Shown: positions 1 through 7,459, counted from the stretch's first letter. The stretch is DNA of 11,812 bases from an uncultured Prevotellaceae bacterium (GCA_937900485.1 CALCEL010000085.1:1-11812), one strand, 5' to 3'. Notes: a model not told the origin generated them from the sequence alone. A program made the numbers and translations.

Positions 1-72
1 GACCAGGTAGGGCTTGAACCTACGACCTCCAGATTATGAGTCTGTTGCTCTAACCGACTGAGCTACAAGTCC
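1..72 (-). tRNA. tRNA-Met (anticodon CAT), 3' terminal base cut by window edge
   Basis: Read on the minus strand this folds as a cloverleaf: acceptor GGACTTG, D arm beginning GCTC, anticodon loop CTCATAA with anticodon CAT, and T arm GTAGG/CCTAC around loop TTCAAGC. Only six of the seven 3' acceptor bases are inside the window, so discriminator and CCA cannot be judged. Position 6-67 appears as a T-T mismatch. A CAT anticodon can be elongator Met, initiator Met or lysidine-modified Ile. The A-T pair at 3-70 and the lack of an obvious G-C-rich anticodon stem argue for elongator Met, but the identity is inferred. It lies 32 nt downstream of tRNA-Gln and is probably co-transcribed with it. Confidence 0.93.
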
Positions 73-104
73 AAATATGTCGAGATGTTATAGTCTTCTC
101 GTGT

Positions 105-175
105 TGTGCTACCAGGATTCGAACCTGGGCTGAGAGAACCAAAAACTCTAGTGCTAGCCATTACACCATAGCACA
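105..175 (-). tRNA. tRNA-Gln (anticodon TTG)
   Basis: The minus strand gives a complete 71-nt tRNA. Acceptor TGTGCTA pairs fully with TAGCACA at the 3' end, the T arm is CCAGG/CCTGG around loop TTCGAAT, and the anticodon loop TTTTGGT contains TTG. The 31-39 pair is T-T, as seen in other glutamine tRNAs. CCA is not encoded after the acceptor. This is the first gene of a two-tRNA unit, tRNA-Gln then tRNA-Met, read from the promoter at 217-247. Confidence 0.96.
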
Positions 176-216
176 ATCCTAACAGCGTTCAATCCGTTAC
201 TGGCTGAATGCGGGTG

Positions 217-247
217 CAAATGTACGGGATTATTTTGTGTCAGCAAA
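217..247 (-). promoter_or_regulatory. Bacteroidota-type promoter of the tRNA-Gln/tRNA-Met unit
   Basis: On the minus strand TTTG (247-244) is followed after exactly 19 nt by TACATTTG (224-217), a full match to the Bacteroidota primary-sigma consensus TTTG-N19-TAnnTTTG. The expected start of transcription is near 212, about 35-40 nt before the 5' end of mature tRNA-Gln, leaving a short leader for RNase P removal. This is the clearest promoter in the window and supports assigning the DNA to the Bacteroidota. Confidence 0.85.
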
Positions 248-316
248 ATTTTAGGACGTTTTTTTTTTGTGATTCCGAGTATTTTTTTTCCGATGTCTAG
301 AAAGGACGCACTTTTA

Positions 317-348
317 TTTGCTTTATTTTATTTAAATTCGTACTTTCG
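317..348 (+). promoter_or_regulatory. Probable promoter of psd
   Basis: TTTG at 317-320 is followed after 20 nt by TACTTTCG at 341-348, a one-mismatch version of TAnnTTTG. Transcription would begin near 352-354, only a few bases before the ATG at 357. That makes the message nearly leaderless, or makes the second Met at 369 the true start with a leader of about 15 nt. Confidence 0.6.
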
Positions 349-356
349 CGAAAAAT

Positions 357-1076
357 ATGCATATAACTATGGAAGGTAATAAACCGCTAATACATAACAA
401 ACGAAGAAACAAGATTAGGTTACATCATGAAGGTACGAACACTTTAATCCTTACCGGACTCGTATGGGTGGTAGTGTGTGGATTGTCCTGGAATTTCCGT
501 GACATTTTGGGTTGGTTCGGCTATTTGTTAATCGCAGTGTTCACTATAGTATACTGTGTGTTAGTTAATTTTTTCCGTTGTCCGATAAGAATGTTTCAGG
601 GTCCTACGAACAAGACTGTCGTGGCTCCTGCCGATGGACATGTGGTGGTAATCGAGGAGGTTGATGAGAATGAGTATTTCCATGACCGTCGTCTCATGGT
701 CTCGATATTTATGTCACTGACCAACGTTCACGCAAACTGGATTCCTTGTGAGGGAACAGTGGTTAAGGTGGCTCATCAGAGTGGTAATTTCATGAAAGCT
801 TACCTTCCTAAAGCAAGTACTGAGAATGAACGTTCGATGGTAGTCATACGTACTCCACATGGCGTGGAGGTGATGGCGAGACAGATTGCCGGTGCCATGG
901 CCAGACGTATTGTCACTTATGCCAAGGAGGGTGATGAGTGTTTCATTGATGACCACATGGGCTTCATCAAGCTGGGTTCACGTGTTGATGTCTACTTGCC
1001 GTTGGGTACGGAAGTCAAAGTCAAGATGGGACAGGCGACAGTCGGTGACGAGACGATTATCGCGGAGCTCAAGTAA
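357..1076 (+). CDS. psd: Phosphatidylserine decarboxylase (short, archaeal-type)
   Basis: Converts phosphatidylserine to phosphatidylethanolamine at the inner membrane; the protein is a proenzyme that cleaves itself to form a pyruvoyl cofactor. Two hydrophobic segments (about residues 29-48 and 52-71) anchor it. The soluble part carries PADG (Asp93), NVHANW (His125) and, near the C-terminus, KLGSRVD, where cleavage between Gly207 and Ser208 would leave the pyruvoyl group on the short alpha chain. Asp93, His125 and Ser208 correspond by motif to the D-H-S triad known for the family. The 239-aa length fits the short form common in Bacteroidota, which lacks the long N-terminus of the E. coli enzyme. 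The start at 357 gives MHITMEGN; Met5 at 369 is an alternative, favoured by the promoter position. pssA, which makes the substrate, lies 131 bp downstream on the same strand. Confidence 0.93.
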   Translation: MHITMEGNKPLIHNKRRNKIRLHHEGTNTLILTGLVWVVVCGLSWNFRDILGWFGYLLIAVFTIVYCVLVNFFRCPIRMFQGPTNKTVVAPADGHVVVIEEVDENEYFHDRRLMVSIFMSLTNVHANWIPCEGTVVKVAHQSGNFMKAYLPKASTENERSMVVIRTPHGVEVMARQIAGAMARRIVTYAKEGDECFIDDHMGFIKLGSRVDVYLPLGTEVKVKMGQATVGDETIIAELK

Positions 1077-1207
1077 GTCGTCATTGATGCTCGCGCCCTG
1101 TTGTGTCGACAAACATGTAACTCGGAGCGTTCATGTACGTGTGACAGAGATATATTGAAGAATATTGTACGGATGAGTATTAGTAAAATGTAAAGAAAAA
1201 GAGAATA

Positions 1208-1957
1208 ATGAAAAAGCATATACCAAATATGATTACGTGCAGCAACCTGATATGCGGTTGTATCGCTACTGGTGCGGCGTTTCACGCAAACTATGTCACA
1301 GCGTTCCTGTTCATCGTCCTCGGAGCAGTGTTCGACTTCTTCGACGGTCTGGCAGCTCGTTCACTGGGTGTCAGTGGTAAGATGGGAGTGGAGTTGGACT
1401 CATTGGCTGACTGTGTCACCTTTGGTGTTGCTCCGTCAGCGATGATATTTACCCTATTTACAAAGGTGTGCTATCCAGAGGTGATGTATGACAAGTTTTT
1501 CTTCACTTACATGCCATTCACCGCTTTTCTCATGTCAGCCTTCTCAGCGTTGCGTCTCGCTAAGTTCAATATTGACGAGCGTCAGCATCTCGGATTCATA
1601 GGAATGCCGACACCTGCCAACGCCATATTCTGGGCCGCTCTCATCTCCAGCAGCAGAGACTTCCTTTGCTCTCCTCACTTCAACGCCCCTTTCCTTTTGG
1701 CGTTTGTCGTGTTGTCTTGCTGGCTTCTTGTGTGTGAGGTGCCTATGTTCGCATTGAAGTTCAAGAATCTGTCATGGGCTGATAATAAGATAAAGTTTAT
1801 CTTCCTTGCCGCATGTGTGGTGATTCTCGGTTCTTGTGCCGTGATGGGAGGATTGGAAGGTACGATGTGGCAGACAATATCAAAAGGTCTGGCGGCATGT
1901 ATAGGACTTTATGTCATAACAAACCTGCTGGCTCTTTATTTGCCAAGTGAGGGGTAA
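1208..1957 (+). CDS. pssA: CDP-diacylglycerol-serine O-phosphatidyltransferase
   Basis: Membrane enzyme that transfers phosphatidyl from CDP-diacylglycerol to L-serine, making phosphatidylserine for the decarboxylase encoded just upstream. The 249-aa protein is mostly hydrophobic helices. It contains the complete CDP-alcohol phosphatidyltransferase signature: Asp43 and Asp46-Gly47, Ala50-Arg51, eight residues, Gly60, Asp64 and Asp68, matching DG-x2-AR-x8-G-x3-D-x3-D without a deviation. These aspartates bind the metal ions and the CDP-lipid in characterised relatives. The N-terminus MKKHIPNMITCSNLICGC is typical of short bacterial PssA proteins and supports this start. No convincing TAnnTTTG box is visible in the 131-bp gap to psd, so read-through from the psd promoter is likely. 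DUF4834-type gene follows after 72 bp. Confidence 0.95.
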   Translation: MKKHIPNMITCSNLICGCIATGAAFHANYVTAFLFIVLGAVFDFFDGLAARSLGVSGKMGVELDSLADCVTFGVAPSAMIFTLFTKVCYPEVMYDKFFFTYMPFTAFLMSAFSALRLAKFNIDERQHLGFIGMPTPANAIFWAALISSSRDFLCSPHFNAPFLLAFVVLSCWLLVCEVPMFALKFKNLSWADNKIKFIFLAACVVILGSCAVMGGLEGTMWQTISKGLAACIGLYVITNLLALYLPSEG

Positions 1958-2029
1958 AAGATAAGGGAATGTGCGTGCAGGTTGTGCCCTTCGCTCGTTC
2001 TTAGTTACTCACTCTAAAAAACAGGGATA

Positions 2030-2377
2030 ATGTACATAATAGTATTTCTGCTTGTATTTTGTTTGATAGTTATCGCTACCGCTCTGTTCATTGCCGTTGA
2101 GGTGGTCAGCCGTTTTGTCGGTGGATTGCACAACTTATGGGCTGTGCTTACAGGCAAGGAGGTGAAAAAGGACAGTAGGCGCGGCTGGTATAGTTATAAG
2201 AATACGGATTATTCCACGACATCCAACAGCAGTGCGAGTAACTACTCCAACTCCTCTCGTAGCAGTCAGACAGGTGGTACCTATCGCTCGACAAGCACAA
2301 GGCGTCACAAGCCGGGAGAGAAGGTGTTCAAGGATGATGAGGGCGTGTACGTCGATTTTGTTGAGACGAAAAGCTGA
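2030..2377 (+). CDS. DUF4834-type small membrane-anchored protein
   Basis: A 115-aa protein of unknown function. Residues 1-28 form one strongly hydrophobic N-terminal helix that would anchor it in the inner membrane. A serine/threonine/asparagine-rich low-complexity stretch follows (about residues 60-92, rich in Ser, Tyr and Asn). A short conserved-looking tail reads GEKVFKDDEGVYVDFVETKS, in which the YVDF(E/V)E-type ending is what suggests DUF4834, a Bacteroidota family often found beside psd and pssA. The assignment rests on that tail, the single helix, the length and the position. Its location behind two phospholipid enzymes hints at an envelope role, but this is inference. A strong terminator lies 54 bp after the stop, so it is the last gene of the cluster. 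Confidence 0.8.
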   Translation: MYIIVFLLVFCLIVIATALFIAVEVVSRFVGGLHNLWAVLTGKEVKKDSRRGWYSYKNTDYSTTSNSSASNYSNSSRSSQTGGTYRSTSTRRHKPGEKVFKDDEGVYVDFVETKS

Positions 2378-2733
2378 TGCTTGTACGTTTGTTAACGTAG
2401 TAAGAATCTATAACAGACATGACATAATGGCAGAGGAACGACATGCTGGTGACGTTCCTTTGTCTTTTTTTTGTTTTCAGTCTTAAAACGGTCCCGCTCG
2501 TTTCAGAATGTTGCTCCGTGTCCATTTCCTAGGCATTAAAGAGAGATGTGCGGAGTGTCAGCCACTGCTTGTCTTTTAACTCCCGCAAATTGATGTGACA
2601 TGAGATAATAGTGCGAGACAAGTCGCCATGCCACTCATCCCGTATAGACTGAGGACGTGATTATTGTGTATATGTAATATGTGTAATAGATAACAAAAAC
2701 ATAAAGACGTCAATTTTAGATATACATTAGAAT
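2378..2733. other. Intergenic region between the DUF4834 gene and the 182-aa gene
   Basis: This 356-bp stretch has no supportable gene; reading frames on both strands are short and overlap the terminator. It holds a small hairpin TACGTT-tgtt-AACGTA at 2384-2399 just after the DUF4834 stop, the strong terminator at 2431-2472, and an A/T-rich run from about 2650 leading to the ATG at 2734. A weak promoter-like TACATTAG lies at 2723-2730, but no TTTG sits at the right distance upstream and it is too close to the start to be convincing. Confidence 0.6.
2431..2472 (+). terminator. Rho-independent terminator of the psd-pssA-DUF4834 cluster
   Basis: CAGAGGAACG (2431-2440) pairs with CGTTCCTTTG (2453-2462) as a 10-bp stem with one G-T pair and a 12-nt loop. 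A T-rich run to 2472 follows immediately, containing eight consecutive T. It lies 54 bp after the DUF4834 stop on the correct strand. Confidence 0.85.
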
Positions 2734-3282
2734 ATGGAACAACAAGAATATCTTGATGATTATGAAGAGAGAGTGGTGAAGCATCTGCTGCGTATGCTGA
2801 CATCTATGGAGTTGCTCGATGGCAGGTTGCCAGAGACTCCGGACATCACTGACAAGTGGGACAGTATGGCGGAGACCTATGTCGCCGATGCGGTACGTGA
2901 GTTCAATGACTATCCTGCCGTATCCTTAGGGTGGTCCATGTACCTTGGCATGGCGGTGGCGAGGTATTGGGATGTGGACTGGGAGCTTTACTCCAAGGTG
3001 AGTGACATCTATGTCCATCTGCGTGATAAACGCGGTTTTGACTATATGGACGAGGTCGTTAGAGGCGAGATACTCGGTTTGAGTGAAACTGACTATGAGA
3101 GGATGGAGAAAGTCGTGCAGGACTGTGCCTACCAGATTCTCGGAATCATGAGACATGAGAGCGTGGAACCACAGAGTCCGTTAGCATTCTATGTCTTCGT
3201 CCGCAGCTTACGCGCCCTATATCGTGTCGGTGCCGCTTTAGAGCTGAGTTCCCTTGGCTACAAGATGTGTAAGATGGACTGA
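2734..3282 (+). CDS. Conserved-looking protein of unknown function, 182 aa
   Basis: I do not recognise a named domain. The protein is soluble (no signal peptide or membrane helix), acidic, rich in Tyr, Trp, Glu and Asp, and looks almost wholly alpha-helical. It starts MEQQEYLDDYEERVVKHLL and contains a distinctive central stretch with AVREFNDYPAVSLGW followed by MYLGMAVARYWDVDW (about residues 56-86). Its composition and regular helices look like a real, constrained protein; I believe similar hypothetical proteins occur in Bacteroides and Prevotella, but that is from memory. It starts 356 bp after the phospholipid cluster, beyond its terminator, and ends 278 bp before the M13 peptidase gene, so it appears to be its own transcription unit. 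No function is proposed. Confidence 0.85.
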   Translation: MEQQEYLDDYEERVVKHLLRMLTSMELLDGRLPETPDITDKWDSMAETYVADAVREFNDYPAVSLGWSMYLGMAVARYWDVDWELYSKVSDIYVHLRDKRGFDYMDEVVRGEILGLSETDYERMEKVVQDCAYQILGIMRHESVEPQSPLAFYVFVRSLRALYRVGAALELSSLGYKMCKMD

Positions 3283-3517
3283 TGCGGTCGTCAGTCGTAA
3301 AAAAAATTGACAATTGCGTGAAAAGCGTGAAGCAGTTTGATAATGAGTATTTCATTACGCGCGGCTTTTGATTAGGCGCCGATTGAAACTAAAAGATGAA
3401 AGAAAATGTCAATTTGGAGCGAAAAGTATAGAAATTGTTTGAGAATGTGATTCTTAAACACAGATATGCGGTGTAAAATCTTTCCTATACTATTAAATAG
3501 GTGTAAAAGAAAAAACG

Positions 3518-3525
3518 TATATTTG
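3518..3525 (+). promoter_or_regulatory. Candidate -7 box of the M13 peptidase gene
   Basis: TATATTTG is a perfect TAnnTTTG match, 35 bp before the ATG at 3561, giving a predicted leader of about 30 nt. No TTTG is present 19-23 nt upstream, so the -33 element is absent or degenerate. The box is followed by gccgcat, the same bases that follow the corresponding box of the BI-1 gene at 7521-7528. Confidence 0.5.
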
Positions 3526-3560
3526 CCGCATATAATTAAGGTAATAAAAGAAAATTGTAA

Positions 3561-5588
3561 ATGAAAGTAAGAACATTGATTACTGTTTTGTCTATGGCAA
3601 TTGCAGCATCGACTTATGCCCAGCAGTCAATCGGCATTAAGTTGGAGAATATGGACCAGAGTGTCAAGCCGGGAACAGACTTCTACCGTTACGCTTGCGG
3701 CTCTTGGATGAAGAATAACCCATTGGGTCCTGAGTACGCTCGTTTCGGTTCTTTCGACATTGTGGCAGAGGAGAACAACAAGCGTATCCGTGAGATTATT
3801 GAGGGGCTCTCAGCGCAGGATAACAAACGTGGCTCATTAGCACAGAAGATTGGTGACCTCTATGCCCTTCGCATGGATTCTGTCCGTCTGAACAAAGATG
3901 GTGTTAAGCCGGTACTCGCCGACCTTCGTCGTATCAAGAAGGTGAAGACTACGGCTCAGCTCATCGACCTCATCAATAAGTTCAATGTCGAGAGTGTCAG
4001 CTTCGGTGAGCTTTGGAGCTCAGGCGTAGGTGCCGACATGATGAACTCAAAGGAGAACCTCCTGTCAATACAGCAGGACGGCTTCGGCATCGAGCGTGAC
4101 TACTACGTCAATGACGATGCTGCCAACAAATCCATTTTGGAGAGTTACAAGAAGCACATCGTCAACATGTTCGAGTTGACAGGAGAGAAGAAAGCAGAGG
4201 CTGAGAAGAAGATGGCCAACGTGCTCAAGATTGAGACACGCATGGCGTTCGCCGGAAAGAGCAACACCGATCTGCGTGATCCTGCCAGCAACTACCATAA
4301 AATGTCGTACACTGAGTTCAAGAGCCGTTTCAGCGGTTTCGATTGGGACGGTTATTTCGGCGCGCTGGGCTACACTGACATCGACTTCATCGACGTGGGT
4401 CAGCCTGAGTCACTCGAGGAGGCTCTGAAGGTGTTGCGTGACACTGACGTTGAGGTCCTGAAGGACTGGATGCAGTGGAACGTGCTCTCGAACGCCGGCG
4501 GCATGCTCTCTGACGCCATGTACGAAGAGGTGTTCGACTTCTATGGTCGTAAGATGAGAGGCGCCAAGCAGCCACAGCCAAGATGGAAACGTTCTGTTTC
4601 TTCTGTCAACGGTATCCTCGGTGAGGCTGTCGGTCAACTTTATGTGGAGAAGTATTTCCCTGCAGCCAACAAAGAGCGTATGCTTCAGCTTGTGAAGAAC
4701 TTGCAGAAGGCTCTCGGTGAGCGTATCGACGCACAGGAGTGGATGAGCGACTCAACAAAGGCTGCGGCGCACAGAAAACTCGATGCGTTCGACATCAAGA
4801 TCGGTTATCCTGACAAGTGGCGTGACTACAGTAACCTCGACATCGATCCGAAAAAGTCACTCTACGAGAACTATAAGGCCATCGGTCGTTGGGCTCACAA
4901 GGACATGCTCGACCGTAAGTGGAAGAAGCCTGTTGACCCTACAGAGTGGTTCATGACACCACAGACCGTCAACGCATATTATAACCCGACAACCAACGAG
5001 ATCTGTTTCCCTGCCGGTATCCTTCAGTACCCGTTTTTCGATATGGAGGCTGACGACGCATTCAACTATGGTGCCATCGGTGTGGTCATAGGACATGAGA
5101 TGAGCCACGGATTTGACGACCAGGGACGACAGTTCGATAAAGACGGTAACTTCCGCGACTGGTGGGCTGCCGGTGACGGCGATAAGTATAACGCACGCGC
5201 TCAGGTCATCAAGGATTTCTTCTCAGGCATCAAGGTGTTGCCAGATCTCAACGGTAACGGTGACCTCTGTTGCGGTGAGAACCTTGGCGACCACGGAGGT
5301 CTGAAGTTCGCCTTCACAGCCTTCAAGAACGCACTCAAGCAGAACCCGCTCCCGGTGAAGAACAACCTCACTCCAGAGCAGCGCTTCTTCCTCGCCTATG
5401 CTGGCGTCTGGGCGCAGAACATCACTGAGGCGGAGATTCGTCGCCGCACTAACTCCGACCCTCACTCTCTCGGCGAGTGGCGTGTCAATGGTGCCCTGCC
5501 GCTCATTGACTCATGGTATGATGCGTTCGGCATCAAGGAAGGAGATCCTCTTTATGTGGCGCCTGATAAGCGTGTGAAGATTTGGTGA
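3561..5588 (+). CDS. pepO: Secreted M13-family zinc metallopeptidase (PepO/neprilysin-like)
   Basis: A 675-aa extracytoplasmic endopeptidase of the neprilysin/endothelin-converting-enzyme family, which cleaves small to medium peptides. Residues 1-20 are a signal peptide (MKVRTLITVLSMAIAASTYA, cleavage before QQ). There is no lipobox cysteine, so the mature protein should be periplasmic or secreted. The N-terminal M13 domain begins with the typical 'VKPGTDFYRYACGSWMK'. The catalytic half holds NAYYNP (from Asn471), the zinc site HEMSH (His512, Glu513, His516) and the third ligand in ENLGD (Glu573, Asp577). It ends with the conserved DPHSLGEWRVNG region that helps form the substrate pocket. All catalytic residues are present and the length is normal. 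PepO-type enzymes are known in Porphyromonas gingivalis. The gene is monocistronic, with a terminator 22 bp after the stop. The symbol is used by family analogy. Confidence 0.95.
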   Translation: MKVRTLITVLSMAIAASTYAQQSIGIKLENMDQSVKPGTDFYRYACGSWMKNNPLGPEYARFGSFDIVAEENNKRIREIIEGLSAQDNKRGSLAQKIGDLYALRMDSVRLNKDGVKPVLADLRRIKKVKTTAQLIDLINKFNVESVSFGELWSSGVGADMMNSKENLLSIQQDGFGIERDYYVNDDAANKSILESYKKHIVNMFELTGEKKAEAEKKMANVLKIETRMAFAGKSNTDLRDPASNYHKMSYTEFKSRFSGFDWDGYFGALGYTDIDFIDVGQPESLEEALKVLRDTDVEVLKDWMQWNVLSNAGGMLSDAMYEEVFDFYGRKMRGAKQPQPRWKRSVSSVNGILGEAVGQLYVEKYFPAANKERMLQLVKNLQKALGERIDAQEWMSDSTKAAAHRKLDAFDIKIGYPDKWRDYSNLDIDPKKSLYENYKAIGRWAHKDMLDRKWKKPVDPTEWFMTPQTVNAYYNPTTNEICFPAGILQYPFFDMEADDAFNYGAIGVVIGHEMSHGFDDQGRQFDKDGNFRDWWAAGDGDKYNARAQVIKDFFSGIKVLPDLNGNGDLCCGENLGDHGGLKFAFTAFKNALKQNPLPVKNNLTPEQRFFLAYAGVWAQNITEAEIRRRTNSDPHSLGEWRVNGALPLIDSWYDAFGIKEGDPLYVAPDKRVKIW

Positions 5589-5610
5589 TGTCAGTCATTA
5601 AGATAAGATA

Positions 5611-5641
5611 AAAGACGTGGGGGAAACCACGTCTTTTTTTG
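5611..5641 (+). terminator. Rho-independent terminator of the M13 peptidase gene, possibly bidirectional
   Basis: AAAGACGTGG (5611-5620) pairs perfectly with CCACGTCTTT (5627-5636) around a 6-nt loop, and a run of T extends to 5640. On the minus strand the stem is followed by CTTTTATC, so it could also stop transcripts of the decayed gene that ends at 5645 and abuts it. Confidence 0.9.
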
Positions 5642-5644
5642 TTA

Positions 5645-6478
5645 CTATACCGTGTGCCCAGAGTAACGATGTGTGTCGTCCCGCTGTCCACAAACCGCAG
5701 CTGTGTTGAGCAGTTTGTCAGTTACGAAGACGTAATCGTCACCGAGGTTATAGTTAGCGTTGTAAATACCTCCGAAGAAATACTTGCCGGCTTCCAGTCT
5801 CACGGTCTTGTACACTCTGGCGTTGCTGTTGTCGGACTCCTCTGGAGCGTTACCCTTGTCGCCCCAGACACCTAAGGTCCGACAGTCACGTCCCGGGTAG
5901 CTGTCCAGTCCTCTGCGCACACCCTCGGTGGCAGATGGTATGTCATAGTTCTCCACGGTCCAGTAGAGTGGGTCACCGAAGCGCTCACCGCCTCCTCCCT
6001 GTCTTGTGAAGTCGCCTGCCTCGATGAGATACTTCTCTGTGATGTCTTGCTCTTAGTTGTTGTCGAACATGCCACCTTTGTTAGTGCCGTTCTCCATGAA
6101 GTCGTTGTAGGCGTTGATGAGAGACTGAAGAGTCTTGTTGATCTCCTTGTCTGTGGCGTCAGACTAAACTGTCTTGGCGCTCAGGATAGCCTCCTGAATC
6201 GTCGGCAGGTAGAGCGTGCTGAGTTTACCGGTGTTGATGTAGCTGGCTTCTTCGCGCATGTAGTTGACATAGTCCTCCAGAGAGTGTATGGCGTCTTGCA
6301 GAGACTCGTACGCTGTCTGCTGTGTCTCATCCACCTCGATGGCGAACACTGGTGCTATGTCGTTAGGATGAGCTGACGGGATGGTCACTGTCAGACCCTC
6401 TACACCCTGTGAGAACTTGATAGGGCTGTCGCTGCCGAGCAGTCTAACGCTCTTCACCTTACCGCTTGTGTGAGAATA
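5645..6478 (-). pseudogene. Truncated alpha-L-fucosidase-like (GH29 C-terminal) remnant with accessory domains
   Basis: Translated in one minus-strand frame this gives about 277 codons of protein-like sequence. It starts with HTSGKVKSVRLLGSD and continues into GLTVTIP and NDIAPVFAIEV, which resembles the C-terminal beta domain of GH29 alpha-L-fucosidases. A helical linker follows (YESLQDAIHSLEDYVNYMRE onward). The last part resembles Bacteroidota carbohydrate-enzyme accessory domains (GLDSYPGRDCRTLGVWGDKG, then VYKTVRLEAGKYFFGGIYNA); DUF5013 is a tentative name. Two in-frame stops interrupt it: TAG at 6164-6166 and TAA at 6053-6055. The reading frame is unchanged across both. The catalytic domain is missing: the remnant begins at the terminator hairpin of the neighbouring HD gene. 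The last codons (CGQRDDTHRYSGHTV) look unlike the rest, and the next frame reads FVDSGTTHIVTLG, so a frameshift near 5695 is also possible. The enzyme family is inferred from motifs; loss of function is nearly certain. Confidence 0.75.
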
Positions 6479-6518
6479 AGGGAAGGCGTCACATGCATTG
6501 TTGACGCCTTCCCTTATT
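6475..6518 (-). terminator. Long perfect hairpin, probable terminator of the HD-domain gene
   Basis: AATAAGGGAAGGCGTCA (6475-6491) and TGACGCCTTCCCTTATT (6502-6518) form a 17-bp perfect stem with a 10-nt loop, 54 bp after the stop of the minus-strand HD gene. The T-tract after the stem is short and broken on both strands (TTATTCTC on minus, TTATTATTATTG on plus), so termination is plausible but not textbook. The left arm also marks the point where the fucosidase remnant begins. Confidence 0.65.
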
Positions 6519-6580
6519 ATTATTGTAAGTTGCTTCCCTTAATATTATTGTCAGCAGATACTTTTTTATTGTCAGTTGCT
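6511..6580. repeat. Degenerate A/T-rich direct repeats between the hairpin and the HD gene stop
   Basis: CCCTTATTATTATTGTAAG at 6511-6529 recurs with two differences as CCCTTAATATTATTGTCAG at 6536-6554, a 25-bp offset. A third partial copy, TTATTGTCAGTTGCTT (about 6566-6581), matches TTATTGTAAGTTGCTT in the first copy with one difference and runs into the end of the HD coding sequence. This suggests local duplication around the gene end. Confidence 0.6.
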
Positions 6581-7432
6581 TTTCACCACGTGCGTTCCGA
6601 GTGCGAACGACTTCTCCATGTTCCCTGTTGTGTTGAACACGTCCGCCTTTGCTGATATGTTGTCGAGGTATGTGATGATTTGCGCCTCCGGTATGCAAGG
6701 AACGACGGGGCTTCCATACTCCATCTCGCCATGGTGTGCGAGTATGCAGTGTACGATGAGGTTTGTCTCCCTCTTCTCAATCCCTGCCTCTCTCAGTTTC
6801 GTGTTGAGGTAGTTGGCGGACATGTAGATATGTCCGAGTAGGTACATCTTCTCTGTCGGCTCGCCGTCCTCAGTATATTCGCAAACCTTACCCCAGTCGT
6901 GGAACAAGATGCCGATGATGATACGTTCAATCTTGATGTCGTCAGGGTATGGGTAGCAGGGATACAGTCCGGCAAGCATGTTAAGCATCTGGTGAGTATG
7001 GTTGAGCAGTCCACCTGGGAAGGCGTGGTGCACGCTAGTGGCAGCCGGGTATTTGCTGTACTGTGGGTACAGCTCATCAGCGTTTTGACTTATGAAATCG
7101 ATGAGTGACTGGTCCTTGCAGAAGCCGAGTAAGGTGTTGATGGTCTTGTCCCATGCCTCACGTTCGATAGGACGTGGAATGAGAGAGTAGAGCGGATGTT
7201 CCTTGGTAGGCATGGAGCCAGGTACCATGTCCATCTTTCTGGCGGACTTCTTTCCCTGGTCGTCACGTATGTTCATGAAGTTGACCAGTTGTCCGACGTA
7301 AGGAGGGTCGGTTTTCGCCACGTCCCACACGCACATGGTCTCGTTGCCTTTCTCGTTAGCGATTTTGATGTTGATGTACGGTGAGCCCGTACGCGCTATG
7401 CAGTCCTGTCTGGAAAGTACAATATATTCCAT
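6572..7432 (-). CDS. OB-fold/HD-domain hydrolase, YhaM-type 3'-5' exoribonuclease family
   Basis: A 286-aa cytoplasmic protein. Residues 1-70 fit an OB-fold nucleic-acid-binding domain (YIVLSRQDCIARTGSPYINI, then CVWDV and a run of lysines). Residues 130-270 form an HD metal-dependent phosphohydrolase domain, with SVHHAFPGGLLNHTHQM (His135/136, His145, His147), the HD pair His178-Asp179 in LFHDWGKV, His201, LAHHGEMEYGSP (His233/His234) and Asp257. That order matches YhaM of Firmicutes, a 3'-5' exonuclease, so a role in RNA or DNA end trimming is likely but inferred. I chose the ATG at 7430-7432 (MEYIVLSRQD), not the farther ATG at 7532-7534. The extra 34 residues would be an unrelated hydrophobic stretch and would run through the promoter at 7460-7488. 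The gene diverges from the BI-1 gene. Confidence 0.9.
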   Translation of the reverse strand: MEYIVLSRQDCIARTGSPYINIKIANEKGNETMCVWDVAKTDPPYVGQLVNFMNIRDDQGKKSARKMDMVPGSMPTKEHPLYSLIPRPIEREAWDKTINTLLGFCKDQSLIDFISQNADELYPQYSKYPAATSVHHAFPGGLLNHTHQMLNMLAGLYPCYPYPDDIKIERIIIGILFHDWGKVCEYTEDGEPTEKMYLLGHIYMSANYLNTKLREAGIEKRETNLIVHCILAHHGEMEYGSPVVPCIPEAQIITYLDNISAKADVFNTTGNMEKSFALGTHVVKSN

Positions 7433-7459
7433 AAGTTCGTCTTTTGTTCTGTTTGTGCA

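Noticed and set aside
5872..6075. 67-codon minus-strand frame inside the fucosidase remnant
   Set aside because: It is a shadow in another frame; the glycosidase-like sequence continues in the main frame through this region.
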